A stretch of 64,000 nucleotides of DNA from NCBI RefSeq assembly GCF_014639315.1, contig NZ_BMFY01000003.1, positions 124,001 to 188,000 on the forward strand, in the 5' to 3' direction. Position 1 is the stretch's first letter. Every line of letters starts with the position of its first letter. This stretch comes from Sediminivirga luteola (GTDB lineage Bacteria > Actinomycetota > Actinomycetes > Actinomycetales > Brevibacteriaceae). Below are positions 54,548-63,557 of the stretch, one piece after another. The notes beneath the pieces are model-generated. The model saw nothing but the letters and a program-made list of their open reading frames with translations. It was not told the origin of the DNA and ran no database searches. The translations under genes were made by a program, and so were the position numbers.

Positions 54548-55723
54548 ATGTCCGCACGCGCTGCCATCCCAGTGCTCGCCGCCGCCCTCCCGCTGACCCT
54601 CGTCCTCTCCGCCTGCTCCTCCGCTGGAGCCGGCACCACCGGCACGGACGCGGCCGGGCACGACACCCAGCGCTATGACGCCATGTCCCACGAGGAACTC
54701 GTGGCCGCCGCCGAGGAGGAGGGCGAAGTCGTCGTCTACTCCTTCACCAGCCGGATCGCCACCGTCGCCGAGGAGTTCCGCAAGGAGTACCCCGGCATCG
54801 CCATCACCGAGCACGACATCCCCTCCTCCGAGCAGATCGAACGGCTCGCCAGCGAGCACGCGGCCGGCGCCTCCACCGCCGACGTCGCCTATGTCTCCGA
54901 TGCGCCGGTCGTCGTCACGCAGCTCATCGAAGAAGGCGTCCTTCTGCCCTATGTGCCCCCGCGCATGGACGACGTGCTGCCGGAGGAGCACAAGGAACCG
55001 CTGGTGACGAACCGGCTCTCCACCAAGGTGCTGATGTACAACGAGGAGGCGCACCCCGACGGCGCCCCGGTGGAGAACCTGTGGGAGCTGACCTCCGGGG
55101 CGTGGGAGGGCCGCGTGGTCATGGTCGATCCCAACGGCCGCGGCGACTACCTGGACATGGTCACCGAGATGGTGCTCCGCGCCGATGAGATGGACGCCGC
55201 CTATCAGGAATGGGCCGGTGAGCCGCTCCAGCTTGACGACGGCGTGGAGAACGCCGGCTACCAGTTCCTGGCGGACCTCTACGCCAACGACGTCATCCTG
55301 GTCGACTCCACCGACGCCGTGAACGAGGCCGTGGGCGCCACCGGGCAGGACAATCCGCCGCTGGGGTTCACCACCTATTCAGACCGCCGCGACAACGAGG
55401 ACGAGGGCTGGGCGCTCCAGGTCGCGGGCGAGGTGGCACCGGCGCCGGGGATCATCTTCCCGGCGATGCTCGGGGTCACGGCAGACGCCCAGAACCCGGC
55501 TGCCGCCCGTCTGCTGATCGACTTCATGATGGGCGACGACTCCGCCGACGGCGGTCCCGCCTACGCTCCCTTCTACGTGCCCGGCGATTACCCGGCGCGC
55601 AGCGACCTGCAGGACCCCGAGGGCGCGCTGCCACGTGAGGAGTTCGCCGCCTGGCCCATCGACCCCGAGGAGTCCGCTGCGGTGCGCGGTGAGGTCGCGG
55701 ACTTCCTGCTCACGATCCAGTGA
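54548..55723 (+). CDS. ABC importer substrate-binding lipoprotein (ferric/AfuA type)
   Basis: A 391-aa binding protein of the FbpA/AfuA family. The signal peptide ends in the lipobox LSAC (Cys at about residue 23). The mature start has HEELVAAAEEEGEVVVYSFT, typical of the family, followed by GIAITEHDIPSSEQIERLAS and LSTKVLMYNEEAHP. Family members bind Fe3+, 2-aminoethylphosphonate or hexose phosphates (AfuA). The neighbouring RpiR regulator and phosphatase favour a phosphorylated sugar here. GAAGGAGA is about six bases before ATG 54548. Confidence 0.85.
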   Translation: MSARAAIPVLAAALPLTLVLSACSSAGAGTTGTDAAGHDTQRYDAMSHEELVAAAEEEGEVVVYSFTSRIATVAEEFRKEYPGIAITEHDIPSSEQIERLASEHAAGASTADVAYVSDAPVVVTQLIEEGVLLPYVPPRMDDVLPEEHKEPLVTNRLSTKVLMYNEEAHPDGAPVENLWELTSGAWEGRVVMVDPNGRGDYLDMVTEMVLRADEMDAAYQEWAGEPLQLDDGVENAGYQFLADLYANDVILVDSTDAVNEAVGATGQDNPPLGFTTYSDRRDNEDEGWALQVAGEVAPAPGIIFPAMLGVTADAQNPAAARLLIDFMMGDDSADGGPAYAPFYVPGDYPARSDLQDPEGALPREEFAAWPIDPEESAAVRGEVADFLLTIQ

Positions 55724-57459
55724 CGTCCCGCTGGAGCCGGGCGCTGCTGAACCCGGTGACGCTCCTGGCTCTCGTCGTCCTGCTGGTCTTGGGCGTCCTG
55801 GTCGCGGCCCCGCTGGCCGGGCTCATCGGCGCCACCGTCCCGGCCGGGGCCGGCGGCACCGGCACGGGCACCTCCTGGCGCGATGTGCTGGCCAGCCCGA
55901 TGTCCCAGAACCTGTTCTGGACGCCGCTGCGGAACTCGATCCTGGTGGCCCTCGGCACGGCAGTGCTCTCGACCGTCCTGGGCGGATTCCTCGCCTGGGT
56001 GGTGGTGTTCTCCGACATCCCCGGCAAGCGGCTGATCGGCGTCCTGGCCACCATCCCGTTCGCCCTGCCCAGCTTCGCGCTCGCGCTCGCCTGGACCTCG
56101 GTGTTCCGCAACGACCGCGTCGGCGGGACACCGGGGCTCCTGGGCAGTCTCGGGATCCAGGTGCCCGACGTCCTGGCCTGGGGCGCCGTCCCGGTCACGC
56201 TCACGCTCGTGGCGCACTACTTCTCGCTGAGCTTCGTGATCATCGCCGCGGCACTGGCGTCCCTGGGCGGGGATCTCATCGCCGCCGCCGAGCTCACCGG
56301 CGCCTCCCGGCTGCGGGTCGCGGTCCGCATCGCGCTGCCGGCGGTCAGCCCTGCGCTGCTCTCGAGCTTCCTGCTGGCCTTCGCCGAAGGCGTCTCCAAC
56401 TTCGCGTCCCCGGCGCTCTTAGGCCTCCCGGTGCGGTTCCAGACGCTCAGCACCCGGCTGTACGGTGCCATCTCCACCGGTGACACCGAACGCGGCTACG
56501 TCCTCTCGATCCTGCTGGTGGCGGTGGCCGCGGTGGTCCTGTACCTCGGCAACCGCGCGACGCGGGGCAGGAACTTCGCCGTCATCACCGGCAAGTCCAG
56601 CCGGCCGCGCCTGGTCCGCCTGCGCGCCTGGCGGCTGCCGGTGCTGACGCTGGCCTGGGCGCTCATCGCCGCCACGACGCTGCTCCCGATGGCGGTCCTG
56701 GCCATGAGCACGCTCACCCGCCGCGCCAACAGTTTCGACGCCGGGTTCACCCTGCACTACTGGATCGGCGCCTCTGACCCGGGCATCTCGCACGGGATGG
56801 CCGGCGTCCTGCGGGACGCCGCCTTGACGACGGCGACCGGGAACACCGTCGCCCTGGGAGCGTGCGTGGCACTCGGCGCGGTGCTGCTGGGGATGCTCGG
56901 CGCCTATGTGGTGCGCCGCCACCGCGGTCCCTTCGTGACCGGCGGCATCGGGTTCCTGTCCTATGTGCCCTTCCTGATCCCCGGGATTGCCCTCGGCGCG
57001 GCGTTCATCGCCTTGTTCGGTTCCGGCGCCGGTCCGTTGCCCTCCCTCTACGGGACGTTCTGGATCCTGGTCCTGGCCGGCATCGCCGCTTCCATCCCGT
57101 ACGCCTTCCAGACCGCCAAGTCCTCCCTGGGGCAGGTCTCGTACGAGCTGGAGGAGGCGGCGACGCTGGCCGGTGCCGGGACCGGCCGGAGGATCGGGAG
57201 GATCCTGCTGCCGCTGTCCGCCCGCGGGGTGGTGGGCGGCGCCATGCTGGTCTTCGTCACCGTGGTACGGGACCTCTCGCTGATGGTGCTCCTGGTCACG
57301 CCCGCCACGCCGCTGCTGGCGGTGCAGACCTTCCGCTACGCCTCCGAGGGCTTCACCCAGCACGCCAATGCCGTCACCCTGATCATCGCCGCCGTCTCCG
57401 TGACGGCCACCATCCTGGCCCGCCGGCTCCAGGGCGCGCGCCGGCCCTGGAATGCCTGA
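55720..57459 (+). CDS. ABC importer permease, fused double domain (FbpB/AfuB type)
   Basis: A 579-aa protein with about 12 transmembrane helices, formed by two homologous BPD-type permease halves (about 60-290 and 345-570). Each has an EAA loop: AAELTGASRLRVAVRIALPA in the first and EEAATLAGAGTGRRIGRILL in the second. A single chain therefore makes the whole membrane channel, as in FbpB and AfuB. GTG 55720 overlaps the binding-protein stop (GTGA). Confidence 0.92.
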   Translation: MTSRWSRALLNPVTLLALVVLLVLGVLVAAPLAGLIGATVPAGAGGTGTGTSWRDVLASPMSQNLFWTPLRNSILVALGTAVLSTVLGGFLAWVVVFSDIPGKRLIGVLATIPFALPSFALALAWTSVFRNDRVGGTPGLLGSLGIQVPDVLAWGAVPVTLTLVAHYFSLSFVIIAAALASLGGDLIAAAELTGASRLRVAVRIALPAVSPALLSSFLLAFAEGVSNFASPALLGLPVRFQTLSTRLYGAISTGDTERGYVLSILLVAVAAVVLYLGNRATRGRNFAVITGKSSRPRLVRLRAWRLPVLTLAWALIAATTLLPMAVLAMSTLTRRANSFDAGFTLHYWIGASDPGISHGMAGVLRDAALTTATGNTVALGACVALGAVLLGMLGAYVVRRHRGPFVTGGIGFLSYVPFLIPGIALGAAFIALFGSGAGPLPSLYGTFWILVLAGIAASIPYAFQTAKSSLGQVSYELEEAATLAGAGTGRRIGRILLPLSARGVVGGAMLVFVTVVRDLSLMVLLVTPATPLLAVQTFRYASEGFTQHANAVTLIIAAVSVTATILARRLQGARRPWNA

Positions 57460-57489
57460 AGGAACCGATCCGTGAGAGTGAAGGACCCC

Positions 57490-58608
57490 ATGACCACCAC
57501 ACAGACCGCCGCGAGCATCTCCCTGGAGGGACTGGCCAAGACCTTCGGCGGCCAGCCGGCCGTCGCCGGGCTGGATCTCAGCCTGCCCCCGGGCGCCTTC
57601 CTGGTGCTGCTGGGTCCTTCCGGGTGCGGGAAGACGACCACGCTGCGGATGATCGCCGGCCTGGAGGACCCCACCTCGGGGCGGATCCGGTTCGGTGACC
57701 GGGTGATCGCCGACGGCGGGTCCGGGCTGAGCGTGCCGGCGGAGCGGCGGGGGATCGGCATGGTATTCCAGAGCTACGCCCTGTGGCCGCATATGACGGT
57801 ACGGGCGAATGTGGAGTGGCCCCTGAAGGTCGATGGCTGGAGCGCTGCGGACCGGCGGGCGCGCGTGCAGGAGGTGCTGGCGATGCTCGGCATCGATCAG
57901 CTGGCCGGCAGGCACCCCGCGCAGCTCTCCGGAGGTCAGCAGCAGCGCGTGGCCATCGCCCGTACCGTGGCTCCGCGCCCGAAGGTCCTGCTGTTCGACG
58001 AGCCGCTGTCCAATCTGGATGCCAGGCTCCGGGTCGACACCCGCGCCGAGCTCGTTCAGGTCCACCTCGCCACTGGCGCCACCAGCGTGTATGTCACCCA
58101 CGATCAGATCGAGGCGCTCGCCATGGCCACGCATATCGCGGTGCTGCGCGGCGGCAGGCTGGAGCAGTTCGGCACCCCGGACGATCTGCTGCAGCGCCCG
58201 CGCACGGCGTTCGTCGCCGAGTTCCTGGGCAGCCCGTCCGCCGTGCTGCTGGAGGGCGAGGTCCGCGGCGGAACACTGCGCAGCGCCTCCCTGGGCGGTG
58301 CCGCGCTGGCCGGCGGTCTCGACGCCCCCGAGGGCACCGTGCTCACGGCCATGTACCGGCCGGAGCGCCTGGTCCTCGCCGCAGCGGAAGGAGAGCCTGC
58401 GCCGGAGGCGGGAGCGGAGGTGACGGTCCTGGAGGCGACACCCAGCGCCGGCCGTTTCGTGGTGACAGTCGCCGCTGGCGCGGCGGGCAGATTCTCCGTC
58501 GTCGCGGAGCAGCGCATCGCCGTCGGCGCCAAGCGCCGGCTGGTGCTGCCACCGGCACCCGACGCCCTGTTCGATGCCGCCGGTGACCGCTGGGAGCCGG
58601 CCGGATGA
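57490..58608 (+). CDS. ABC importer ATP-binding protein (FbpC/AfuC type)
   Basis: A 372-aa ATPase. Walker A is GPSGCGKTTTLRM, the signature is QLSGGQQQRVAIAR, Walker B is VLLFDEPLSNLDA, and the H-loop is VYVTHDQIEA. The C-terminal TOBE/OB region covers about 285-370. The start is ATG 57490, with GTGAAGGA upstream; a GTG at 57472 would add six residues. Its stop overlaps the phosphatase start (ATGA). Confidence 0.94.
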   Translation: MTTTQTAASISLEGLAKTFGGQPAVAGLDLSLPPGAFLVLLGPSGCGKTTTLRMIAGLEDPTSGRIRFGDRVIADGGSGLSVPAERRGIGMVFQSYALWPHMTVRANVEWPLKVDGWSAADRRARVQEVLAMLGIDQLAGRHPAQLSGGQQQRVAIARTVAPRPKVLLFDEPLSNLDARLRVDTRAELVQVHLATGATSVYVTHDQIEALAMATHIAVLRGGRLEQFGTPDDLLQRPRTAFVAEFLGSPSAVLLEGEVRGGTLRSASLGGAALAGGLDAPEGTVLTAMYRPERLVLAAAEGEPAPEAGAEVTVLEATPSAGRFVVTVAAGAAGRFSVVAEQRIAVGAKRRLVLPPAPDALFDAAGDRWEPAG

Positions 58609-59198
58609 GCACCGCCACGATCCTCCTGGTGCGCCACGGCCGTACCGCGTGGACCGACGAGCGTCGCCTGCAGGGGCGCACCGACATCCCGCTCAACGAC
58701 GCCGGGTGCAGGGAAGCGCTGGCGCTCCGCCCGCAGATCCAGGAGTGGATGCCGCAGCGCCTGATCGTCTCACCGGCCTGCCGCGCCCGTGCCACGGCCG
58801 AGCTGCTCACCGCTGGCGCGCTGCCGTCCGTGCAGGATCCGCGCCTGCAGGAGGCCGGACTGGGAGAGTGGGAGGGACTGACCGCCGAGGAGATCGGCGG
58901 CGACTACCGCCGCTGGCGCGCCGGGGTGCTCACCCCCTCCGCGGGAGAGAGCCGTCTGCAGGTGCATGAACGGGTGGCGGCCGCGCTCCGGGACGCTGCG
59001 GCCGGCGAGGGACCGGTGCTGATGGTCACCCACGGCGGGGTGATCCGCGCCGCCCTGGAGATCCTGGTCGGCCTGCGCACCGACCAGATCGTCCCGGTCG
59101 ACGCGGCCAGCCTCACCGTCCTGGAGGTCCCGGCGGCGGACCTGGCGCGTTCCCGCCTCCGCCACTACAACCTGACCGCCCAGGCGCCGGTGCCCTAG
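58605..59198 (+). CDS. Histidine phosphatase in the importer operon
   Basis: A 197-aa member of the histidine phosphatase superfamily: catalytic RHG in LLVRHGRTAWTDERRLQG, a second Arg in SPACRARATAEL, Glu in EAGLGEWEGLTAEE, and second His in LMVTHGGVIRAAL. It has no signal peptide, so it works in the cytoplasm. The 4-nt overlap with the ABC ATPase suggests that it dephosphorylates the imported compound or its product. This is inference from operon structure. Confidence 0.9.
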   Translation: MSTATILLVRHGRTAWTDERRLQGRTDIPLNDAGCREALALRPQIQEWMPQRLIVSPACRARATAELLTAGALPSVQDPRLQEAGLGEWEGLTAEEIGGDYRRWRAGVLTPSAGESRLQVHERVAAALRDAAAGEGPVLMVTHGGVIRAALEILVGLRTDQIVPVDAASLTVLEVPAADLARSRLRHYNLTAQAPVP

Positions 59199-59263
59199 CG
59201 CTCCGTCGTCCGGCGGGCCGGCGTTCCCTCACACCGCCGGGGAATACCCGCCCGGTCAGGCAG

Positions 59264-59269
59264 TAGCAT
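59264..59269 (+). promoter_or_regulatory. Candidate -10 box for a leaderless transcript
   Basis: TAGCAT is followed by seven bases and ATG 59277 with no Shine-Dalgarno sequence, as in leaderless genes. No good -35 is seen. Confidence 0.4.
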
Positions 59270-59276
59270 CGGCGGT

Positions 59277-60350
59277 ATGGACGTCACCACACCCGAGGCG
59301 GGGAGACTGCACGCTGCCCGCCTCGACCCGGCCCGGCTGCGCATCGGGCTGGTCTTCGCGCTGGCCTCTGCCATCTCCTTCGGGCTCTCCGGCCCGCTGG
59401 CCCGTGTGCTCATCGATGCGGGCTGGACGCCCGGCGCCGCGGTCGCCGTCCGGGTGCTCGGCGCGGCCCTCGTGCTGACCGTGCCCGCGCTGCTGGCGCT
59501 GCGCGGGCGCTGGCATCTGCTCGGGCGCAATCTCAAGCTGATCGCCGGCTACGGATTCCTCGCGGTCGCCGCCACGCAGCTGTGCTATTTCTATGCCGTC
59601 AGCGAGATCTCGGTGGCGGTGGCGCTGCTGATCGAGTACACCGCCCCGGCGGCGGTCGTGCTCTGGCTGTGGCTCCGGCACGGCCAGCGTCCCGGACGAC
59701 GCACCCTGCTGGGTACCCTCATCGCCGCGGCCGGGCTCGTGCTGGTGCTCGACCTGCTCGGCGGCGCCCCGACGTTGACCCTGCCCGGAGTCCTATGGGC
59801 CTTCGGCGCGATGCTGGGCCTGGCCTCGTTCTTCATCCTCTCCGCCGATGAACGCTCCGGCCTGCCGCCACTCGTCCTGGTCTGGTCCGGCCTCACGCTG
59901 GGCGGGCTGGTGCTCGCGCTGGCCGGCGCCGTCGGCGTCCTGCCCTGGGAGTGGAACACCGCCGACGTAACGTTCGCCTCCGGCCAATGGCAGGTGCCGT
60001 GGTGGGTCCCGCTGGCCGGCCTCGCGCTGATCACCGCCGCCCTGGCGTACTGGACCGGGGTGGAGGCGGCGCGGAAACTGGGTTCCCGCCTGGCGTCCTT
60101 CCTCGGGCTGACCGAGGTACTCGCGGGCATGCTGTACGCCTGGGTGCTGCTGCATGAGCTTCCCCTGCCGCTGCAGCTGGTCGGCGGAGTCCTGATCATC
60201 GCGGGGGTCGTGCTGGTACGCCTGGGCGAGGACCGTATCGTCACCCGACCGCGAGCAGCTTCCTCTCTCTCCGGCGGGCGTGCAGCAGAGGCTCCGTATA
60301 CCCGCTCGGCTGCTGAGCCCCCAGAAGGATCAGATCCCGGGCGGTCCTGA
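59277..60350 (+). CDS. EamA-family (DMT) transporter
   Basis: A 357-aa membrane protein with ten predicted helices in two EamA repeats (about 25-150 and 165-320). The first has [20 protein letters not shown] and the second ends in [20 protein letters not shown]. Members export amino acids or metabolites such as threonine/homoserine (RhtA). The last 35 residues (Arg/Ala/Ser/Pro-rich) are encoded antisense to the end of the malate synthase gene, with which it overlaps by 110 bp. Such a tail is probably a chance extension of the frame. Confidence 0.86.
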   Translation: MDVTTPEAGRLHAARLDPARLRIGLVFALASAISFGLSGPLARVLIDAGWTPGAAVAVRVLGAALVLTVPALLALRGRWHLLGRNLKLIAGYGFLAVAATQLCYFYAVSEISVAVALLIEYTAPAAVVLWLWLRHGQRPGRRTLLGTLIAAAGLVLVLDLLGGAPTLTLPGVLWAFGAMLGLASFFILSADERSGLPPLVLVWSGLTLGGLVLALAGAVGVLPWEWNTADVTFASGQWQVPWWVPLAGLALITAALAYWTGVEAARKLGSRLASFLGLTEVLAGMLYAWVLLHELPLPLQLVGGVLIIAGVVLVRLGEDRIVTRPRAASSLSGGRAAEAPYTRSAAEPPEGSDPGRS

Positions 60351-62430
60351 ACGCGACGTCCTCCTCGCCGGAGCCGGACTCCTCGCCGCTCAGCAGCGGC
60401 CGGTACTCCGGGTCCCCGTCGTTCTGACGGTCGACCACCGGCGCCAGCCGTCGCAGGCTCGCCTCCACCTGCTCGGCGGTGATGACGCCGTGCAGCAGCC
60501 AGTTGGCCAGCAGCTGGCTGGAGATGCGCAAGGTGGCGCGGTCCTCCATCAGGGCGACATCGTGGATGTCGGGGACCTTGGAGCAGCCGACGCCCTGGTC
60601 GATCCAGCGCACCACATAGCCGAGGATCGACTGCACGTTCAGATCGATCTCCCGCTCGATGTCGATCTCCTCCAGCTCGCCCGGCTCCGCCAGCGGGGGC
60701 GTGAGCAGGCCGTCGAGGCCCAGCGGCTCGCGGCCGGCGAGTTCCCGCTGCCGGGCGGCCACGTCCACCTCGTGGTAGTGCAGCGCGTGCAGCGTCGCGG
60801 CAGTCGGCGAGGGGACCCAGGCGGTCGAGGCGCCGGCCTCCGGGTGGGCGCGCTTGGCCTGCAGCATCTCCGCCATGCGATCCGGCATCGCCCACATGCC
60901 CTTGCCGATCTGGGCCCGGCCGGCGAAGCCGCTGGCGAGGCCGGCATCGACGTTGCGGTCCTCGTAGTCGAGCATGAAGCGGGCGCTCTTCAGCTGGGCC
61001 TTGGGCTTGAACGGCCCGGCATGCATGGCGGTATGGATCTCGTCGCCGGTGCGGTCCAGGAAGCCGGTGTTGATGAAGGCCACCCGGCCGGCCGCCTCGG
61101 CGATGCAGGCACGCAGGTTCACGCTGGTGCGCCGTTCCTCGTCCATGATGCCGATCTTGAGGGTTCCCTCCGGCAGTCCGAGCGCGTCCTCCACCCGCCG
61201 GAACAGCTCGACCGTGAACGCGACCTCCGCGGGTCCGTGCATCTTGGGCTTGACGATGTAGACGCTGCCGCTACGCGAGTTGCGCGGCCCGGCGGGATTG
61301 CGCAGATCGTGCAGCGCGCCGAGCGTGGTGAACATCGCGTCGAGGATGCCCTCCGGCACCTCGTTGCCCTGGGCGTCCAGCACGGCGTCCGTCGTCATCA
61401 GGTGGCCCACATTGCGCACGAACAGCAGTGAGCGCCCCGGCAGGGTGAGCGGGCTGCCGTCCGGTGCGGTGTAATGCCGGTCGCCGGCGAGCGTGCGGGT
61501 GAACGTCTCACCGCCCTTGGCCACCTCGGCGGTGAGCGTGCCGCGCATGAGCCCGAGCCAGTTCCGGTACCCGAGGGTCTTGTCCTCCGCGTCCACCGCC
61601 GCGACGGAATCCTCCAGGTCCATGATCGTGGTGACGGCGGACTCGAGCAGGATGTCGTCGATCCCGGCGGCGTCGTCCGCGCCGATCCGGCCCTTGCGAT
61701 CGATGACCAGCTCGGCGTGCAGTCCGTGGTGCACCAGCAGCACGGCGTCAGGTCCGGTGACCGGGCCGCGCCAGCCGGCGAGGCCGGAGGGGTCGCTCAG
61801 GCCGGTGCTGCCCTCGTCGAGGTCGACGACGAGGCGTCCCTCGGCGATGCGGTAGCCGCGTGCCTGAGCGTGGCTGCCGTGTTCCAGCGGCCAGTGCTCG
61901 TCCAGCACCTCCCGGCCGCGTGCGATCACGGCCGCGCCGCGCCGCGGGTTGTACTCGCGGCCGGGCGCCAGATCGCCGTCGCGGCTCAGTACGTCGGTAC
62001 CGTAGAGGGCATCGTAGAGCGAGCCGAAGCGCGCATTGGCGGCGTTGATGGCGAAGCGCGCGTTCAGCAGCGGCACCACCAGCTGGGGGCCCGCGACCTG
62101 TGCGACCTCGGGGTCGATGCCCTCAGGATCGATCTGGACGGGACCGGGATCGGGTGCCAGGTAGCCGACCTCCTCCAGCAGTGCGCGGTAGCCGTCCGGA
62201 TCGGCGATGGGTCCCGGGTGTGCGCGGTGGTAGGTGTCCAGCCGCTCCTGCAGCTCCTGGCGGATGCGCAGCAGCTCGGCGTTCCGGGGGGTCAGATCCG
62301 CGATGATCCCGGCCAGCGATCCGAAGAACGCATCGGCGTCCACGCCCGTGCCCGGCAGCGCCTCCCGGACGGTGAAATCGTGCAGTGCCGCGGCCACCTG
62401 CAGTCCGTGAACCGTGATGCGTTCGGTCAT
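60241..62430 (-). CDS. glcB: Malate synthase G
   Basis: Condenses glyoxylate and acetyl-CoA into malate. It is 729 aa, the long single-chain G isoform (against about 530 for the A form). Conserved segments: [19 protein letters not shown], the strands [14 protein letters not shown] and [32 protein letters not shown], and [23 protein letters not shown] 62430 has GAGGGGG upstream. It is divergent from an IclR regulator with a TTCCG-N5-CGGAA operator between them. Glyoxylate could come from the GlcD-type oxidase encoded at 44-46 kb. Confidence 0.96.
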   Translation of the reverse strand: MTERITVHGLQVAAALHDFTVREALPGTGVDADAFFGSLAGIIADLTPRNAELLRIRQELQERLDTYHRAHPGPIADPDGYRALLEEVGYLAPDPGPVQIDPEGIDPEVAQVAGPQLVVPLLNARFAINAANARFGSLYDALYGTDVLSRDGDLAPGREYNPRRGAAVIARGREVLDEHWPLEHGSHAQARGYRIAEGRLVVDLDEGSTGLSDPSGLAGWRGPVTGPDAVLLVHHGLHAELVIDRKGRIGADDAAGIDDILLESAVTTIMDLEDSVAAVDAEDKTLGYRNWLGLMRGTLTAEVAKGGETFTRTLAGDRHYTAPDGSPLTLPGRSLLFVRNVGHLMTTDAVLDAQGNEVPEGILDAMFTTLGALHDLRNPAGPRNSRSGSVYIVKPKMHGPAEVAFTVELFRRVEDALGLPEGTLKIGIMDEERRTSVNLRACIAEAAGRVAFINTGFLDRTGDEIHTAMHAGPFKPKAQLKSARFMLDYEDRNVDAGLASGFAGRAQIGKGMWAMPDRMAEMLQAKRAHPEAGASTAWVPSPTAATLHALHYHEVDVAARQRELAGREPLGLDGLLTPPLAEPGELEEIDIEREIDLNVQSILGYVVRWIDQGVGCSKVPDIHDVALMEDRATLRISSQLLANWLLHGVITAEQVEASLRRLAPVVDRQNDGDPEYRPLLSGEESGSGEEDVAFRTARDLILLGAQQPSGYTEPLLHARRRERKLLAVG

Positions 62431-62456
62431 GACGCCCCCTCGCGATGCCTCATTTA

Positions 62457-62471
62457 TTCCGTATTGCGGAA
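62457..62471. promoter_or_regulatory. IclR-type operator upstream of malate synthase
   Basis: TTCCG-TATTG-CGGAA is a perfect inverted repeat with a 5-nt spacer in an AT-rich stretch 27 bases before the glcB start. Its form and position, next to a divergent IclR gene, make it a likely IclR-family binding site. Confidence 0.6.
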
Positions 62472-62521
62472 AAACTAATTTGCATGATGGAATGAAGTGA
62501 ATCTAACCGGCCGGGTTCGGG

Positions 62522-62630
62522 GGTGTCAACGAACGGCGGCGGTCTCAACGAACGCGGTCTCAACGAACAGGGTCTGAGGTGAACAGTCTCTCAGTGAACG
62601 GTGACCCAGTGAACAGTGACCCAGTGGACA
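62522..62630. repeat. Degenerate 15-bp tandem array before the IclR gene
   Basis: About seven units with a GAAC core (GGTCTCAACGAACGC, then GTGACCCAGTGAACA type) have cores at 62531, 62550, 62565, 62581, 62596, 62611 and 62626, mostly 15 bp apart. The array fills the space between the malate synthase promoter and the IclR start. If translation began at GTG 62579, the last units would encode a PVNSD repeat. Confidence 0.7.
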
Positions 62631-62665
62631 GCAGCGCCGGCCAGAAGCGGCGCGGGGAGGCGGGC

Positions 62666-63430
62666 ATGGCCGAACGCGGCGGAGTCCAGTCGGTGCAGCG
62701 GGTCCTGGATGTGCTGGAAGCCCTGGCCGCGCATGGCGGGGCCATGAGCCTGAGCCGCCTGGCTCAGGAGACGCGGCTCCCGGTGGCCACGCTGCACCGG
62801 CTGGCCGGCACGCTGGTGGAACGGGGGTATCTGCGCCGGCTGCCGGACCGCGGGTACGCCCTGGGCTTCCGCCTGGCGCCGCTGGGCGCCACCGCCCACA
62901 GCCTCATCGGCGGCCAGGCCGAGGCGATCCTCGCCGGACTGGTGGACGCGCTGGGGGAGACGGCGAACCTGGCGGTGCGGGCGGGAGACAGCGTGGAGTA
63001 CGTCGCCCAGGCGCCCTCGCCGCACCGGATGCGCATGTTCACGGAGGTGGGCCGCCGCGCGCCACTGCACAGCACCGGCGTGGGCAAGGCGCTGCTGGCC
63101 GCACAGCAGGACGCGGAGATCCGCGCCGTGCTCGAGCGCACCGGCATGTCCGCCGACACCGTGCACACCCGCACCGGCGTCCGGGAATTCCTGGCTGATA
63201 TCGCCCTGGTCCGGGACCGTGGCTGGGCGCTGGACGATCAGGAGCAGGAGATCGGCGTGCGCTGCGTTGCGGTCGCGGTGTTCTCCGCCGATCAGGTCGA
63301 TCCGGGGGCCAATGTGGCGCTTTCGGTTTCCGGGCCGGTCCCTCGGATGGACGACGCGCTGGTGGAACGCGCGGCCGGGGAGCTGGCCGCGGCCGCTGGG
63401 CGCCTCGGCGCGGTGCTGATGGAGGGCTGA
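62666..63430 (+). CDS. IclR-family transcriptional regulator
   Basis: A 254-aa regulator. The N-terminal winged helix covers about residues 5-65 (VQSVQRVLDVLEALAAHGGA, then LPVATLHRLAGTLVERGYLR). The C-terminal GAF-like effector domain has SPHRMRMFTEVGRRAPLHST and GVRCVAVAVFSADQ. ATG 62666 is chosen because GGGGAGG lies five bases upstream; a GTG at 62579 would add 29 residues of repeat-encoded sequence. It probably controls the divergent malate synthase gene in response to glyoxylate or a related acid. Confidence 0.92.
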   Translation: MAERGGVQSVQRVLDVLEALAAHGGAMSLSRLAQETRLPVATLHRLAGTLVERGYLRRLPDRGYALGFRLAPLGATAHSLIGGQAEAILAGLVDALGETANLAVRAGDSVEYVAQAPSPHRMRMFTEVGRRAPLHSTGVGKALLAAQQDAEIRAVLERTGMSADTVHTRTGVREFLADIALVRDRGWALDDQEQEIGVRCVAVAVFSADQVDPGANVALSVSGPVPRMDDALVERAAGELAAAAGRLGAVLMEG

Positions 63431-63542
63431 GGATCCCGCGTCGGCGCCGCGAGGTCCGGGAAGCGCGCCGCGGCGCGTGCCCATGCACGCGGTCTTCCGG
63501 CGCGTCGCGGGCCACGGCTGAGGGACGGGGCGGACATCGGCT

Positions 63543-63548
63543 TAGGAT
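63543..63548 (+). promoter_or_regulatory. Candidate -10 box for the last gene
   Basis: TAGGAT lies nine bases before ATG 63558 with no Shine-Dalgarno sequence between, another leaderless-type arrangement. Confidence 0.4.
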
Positions 63549-63557
63549 GAGCGCATC

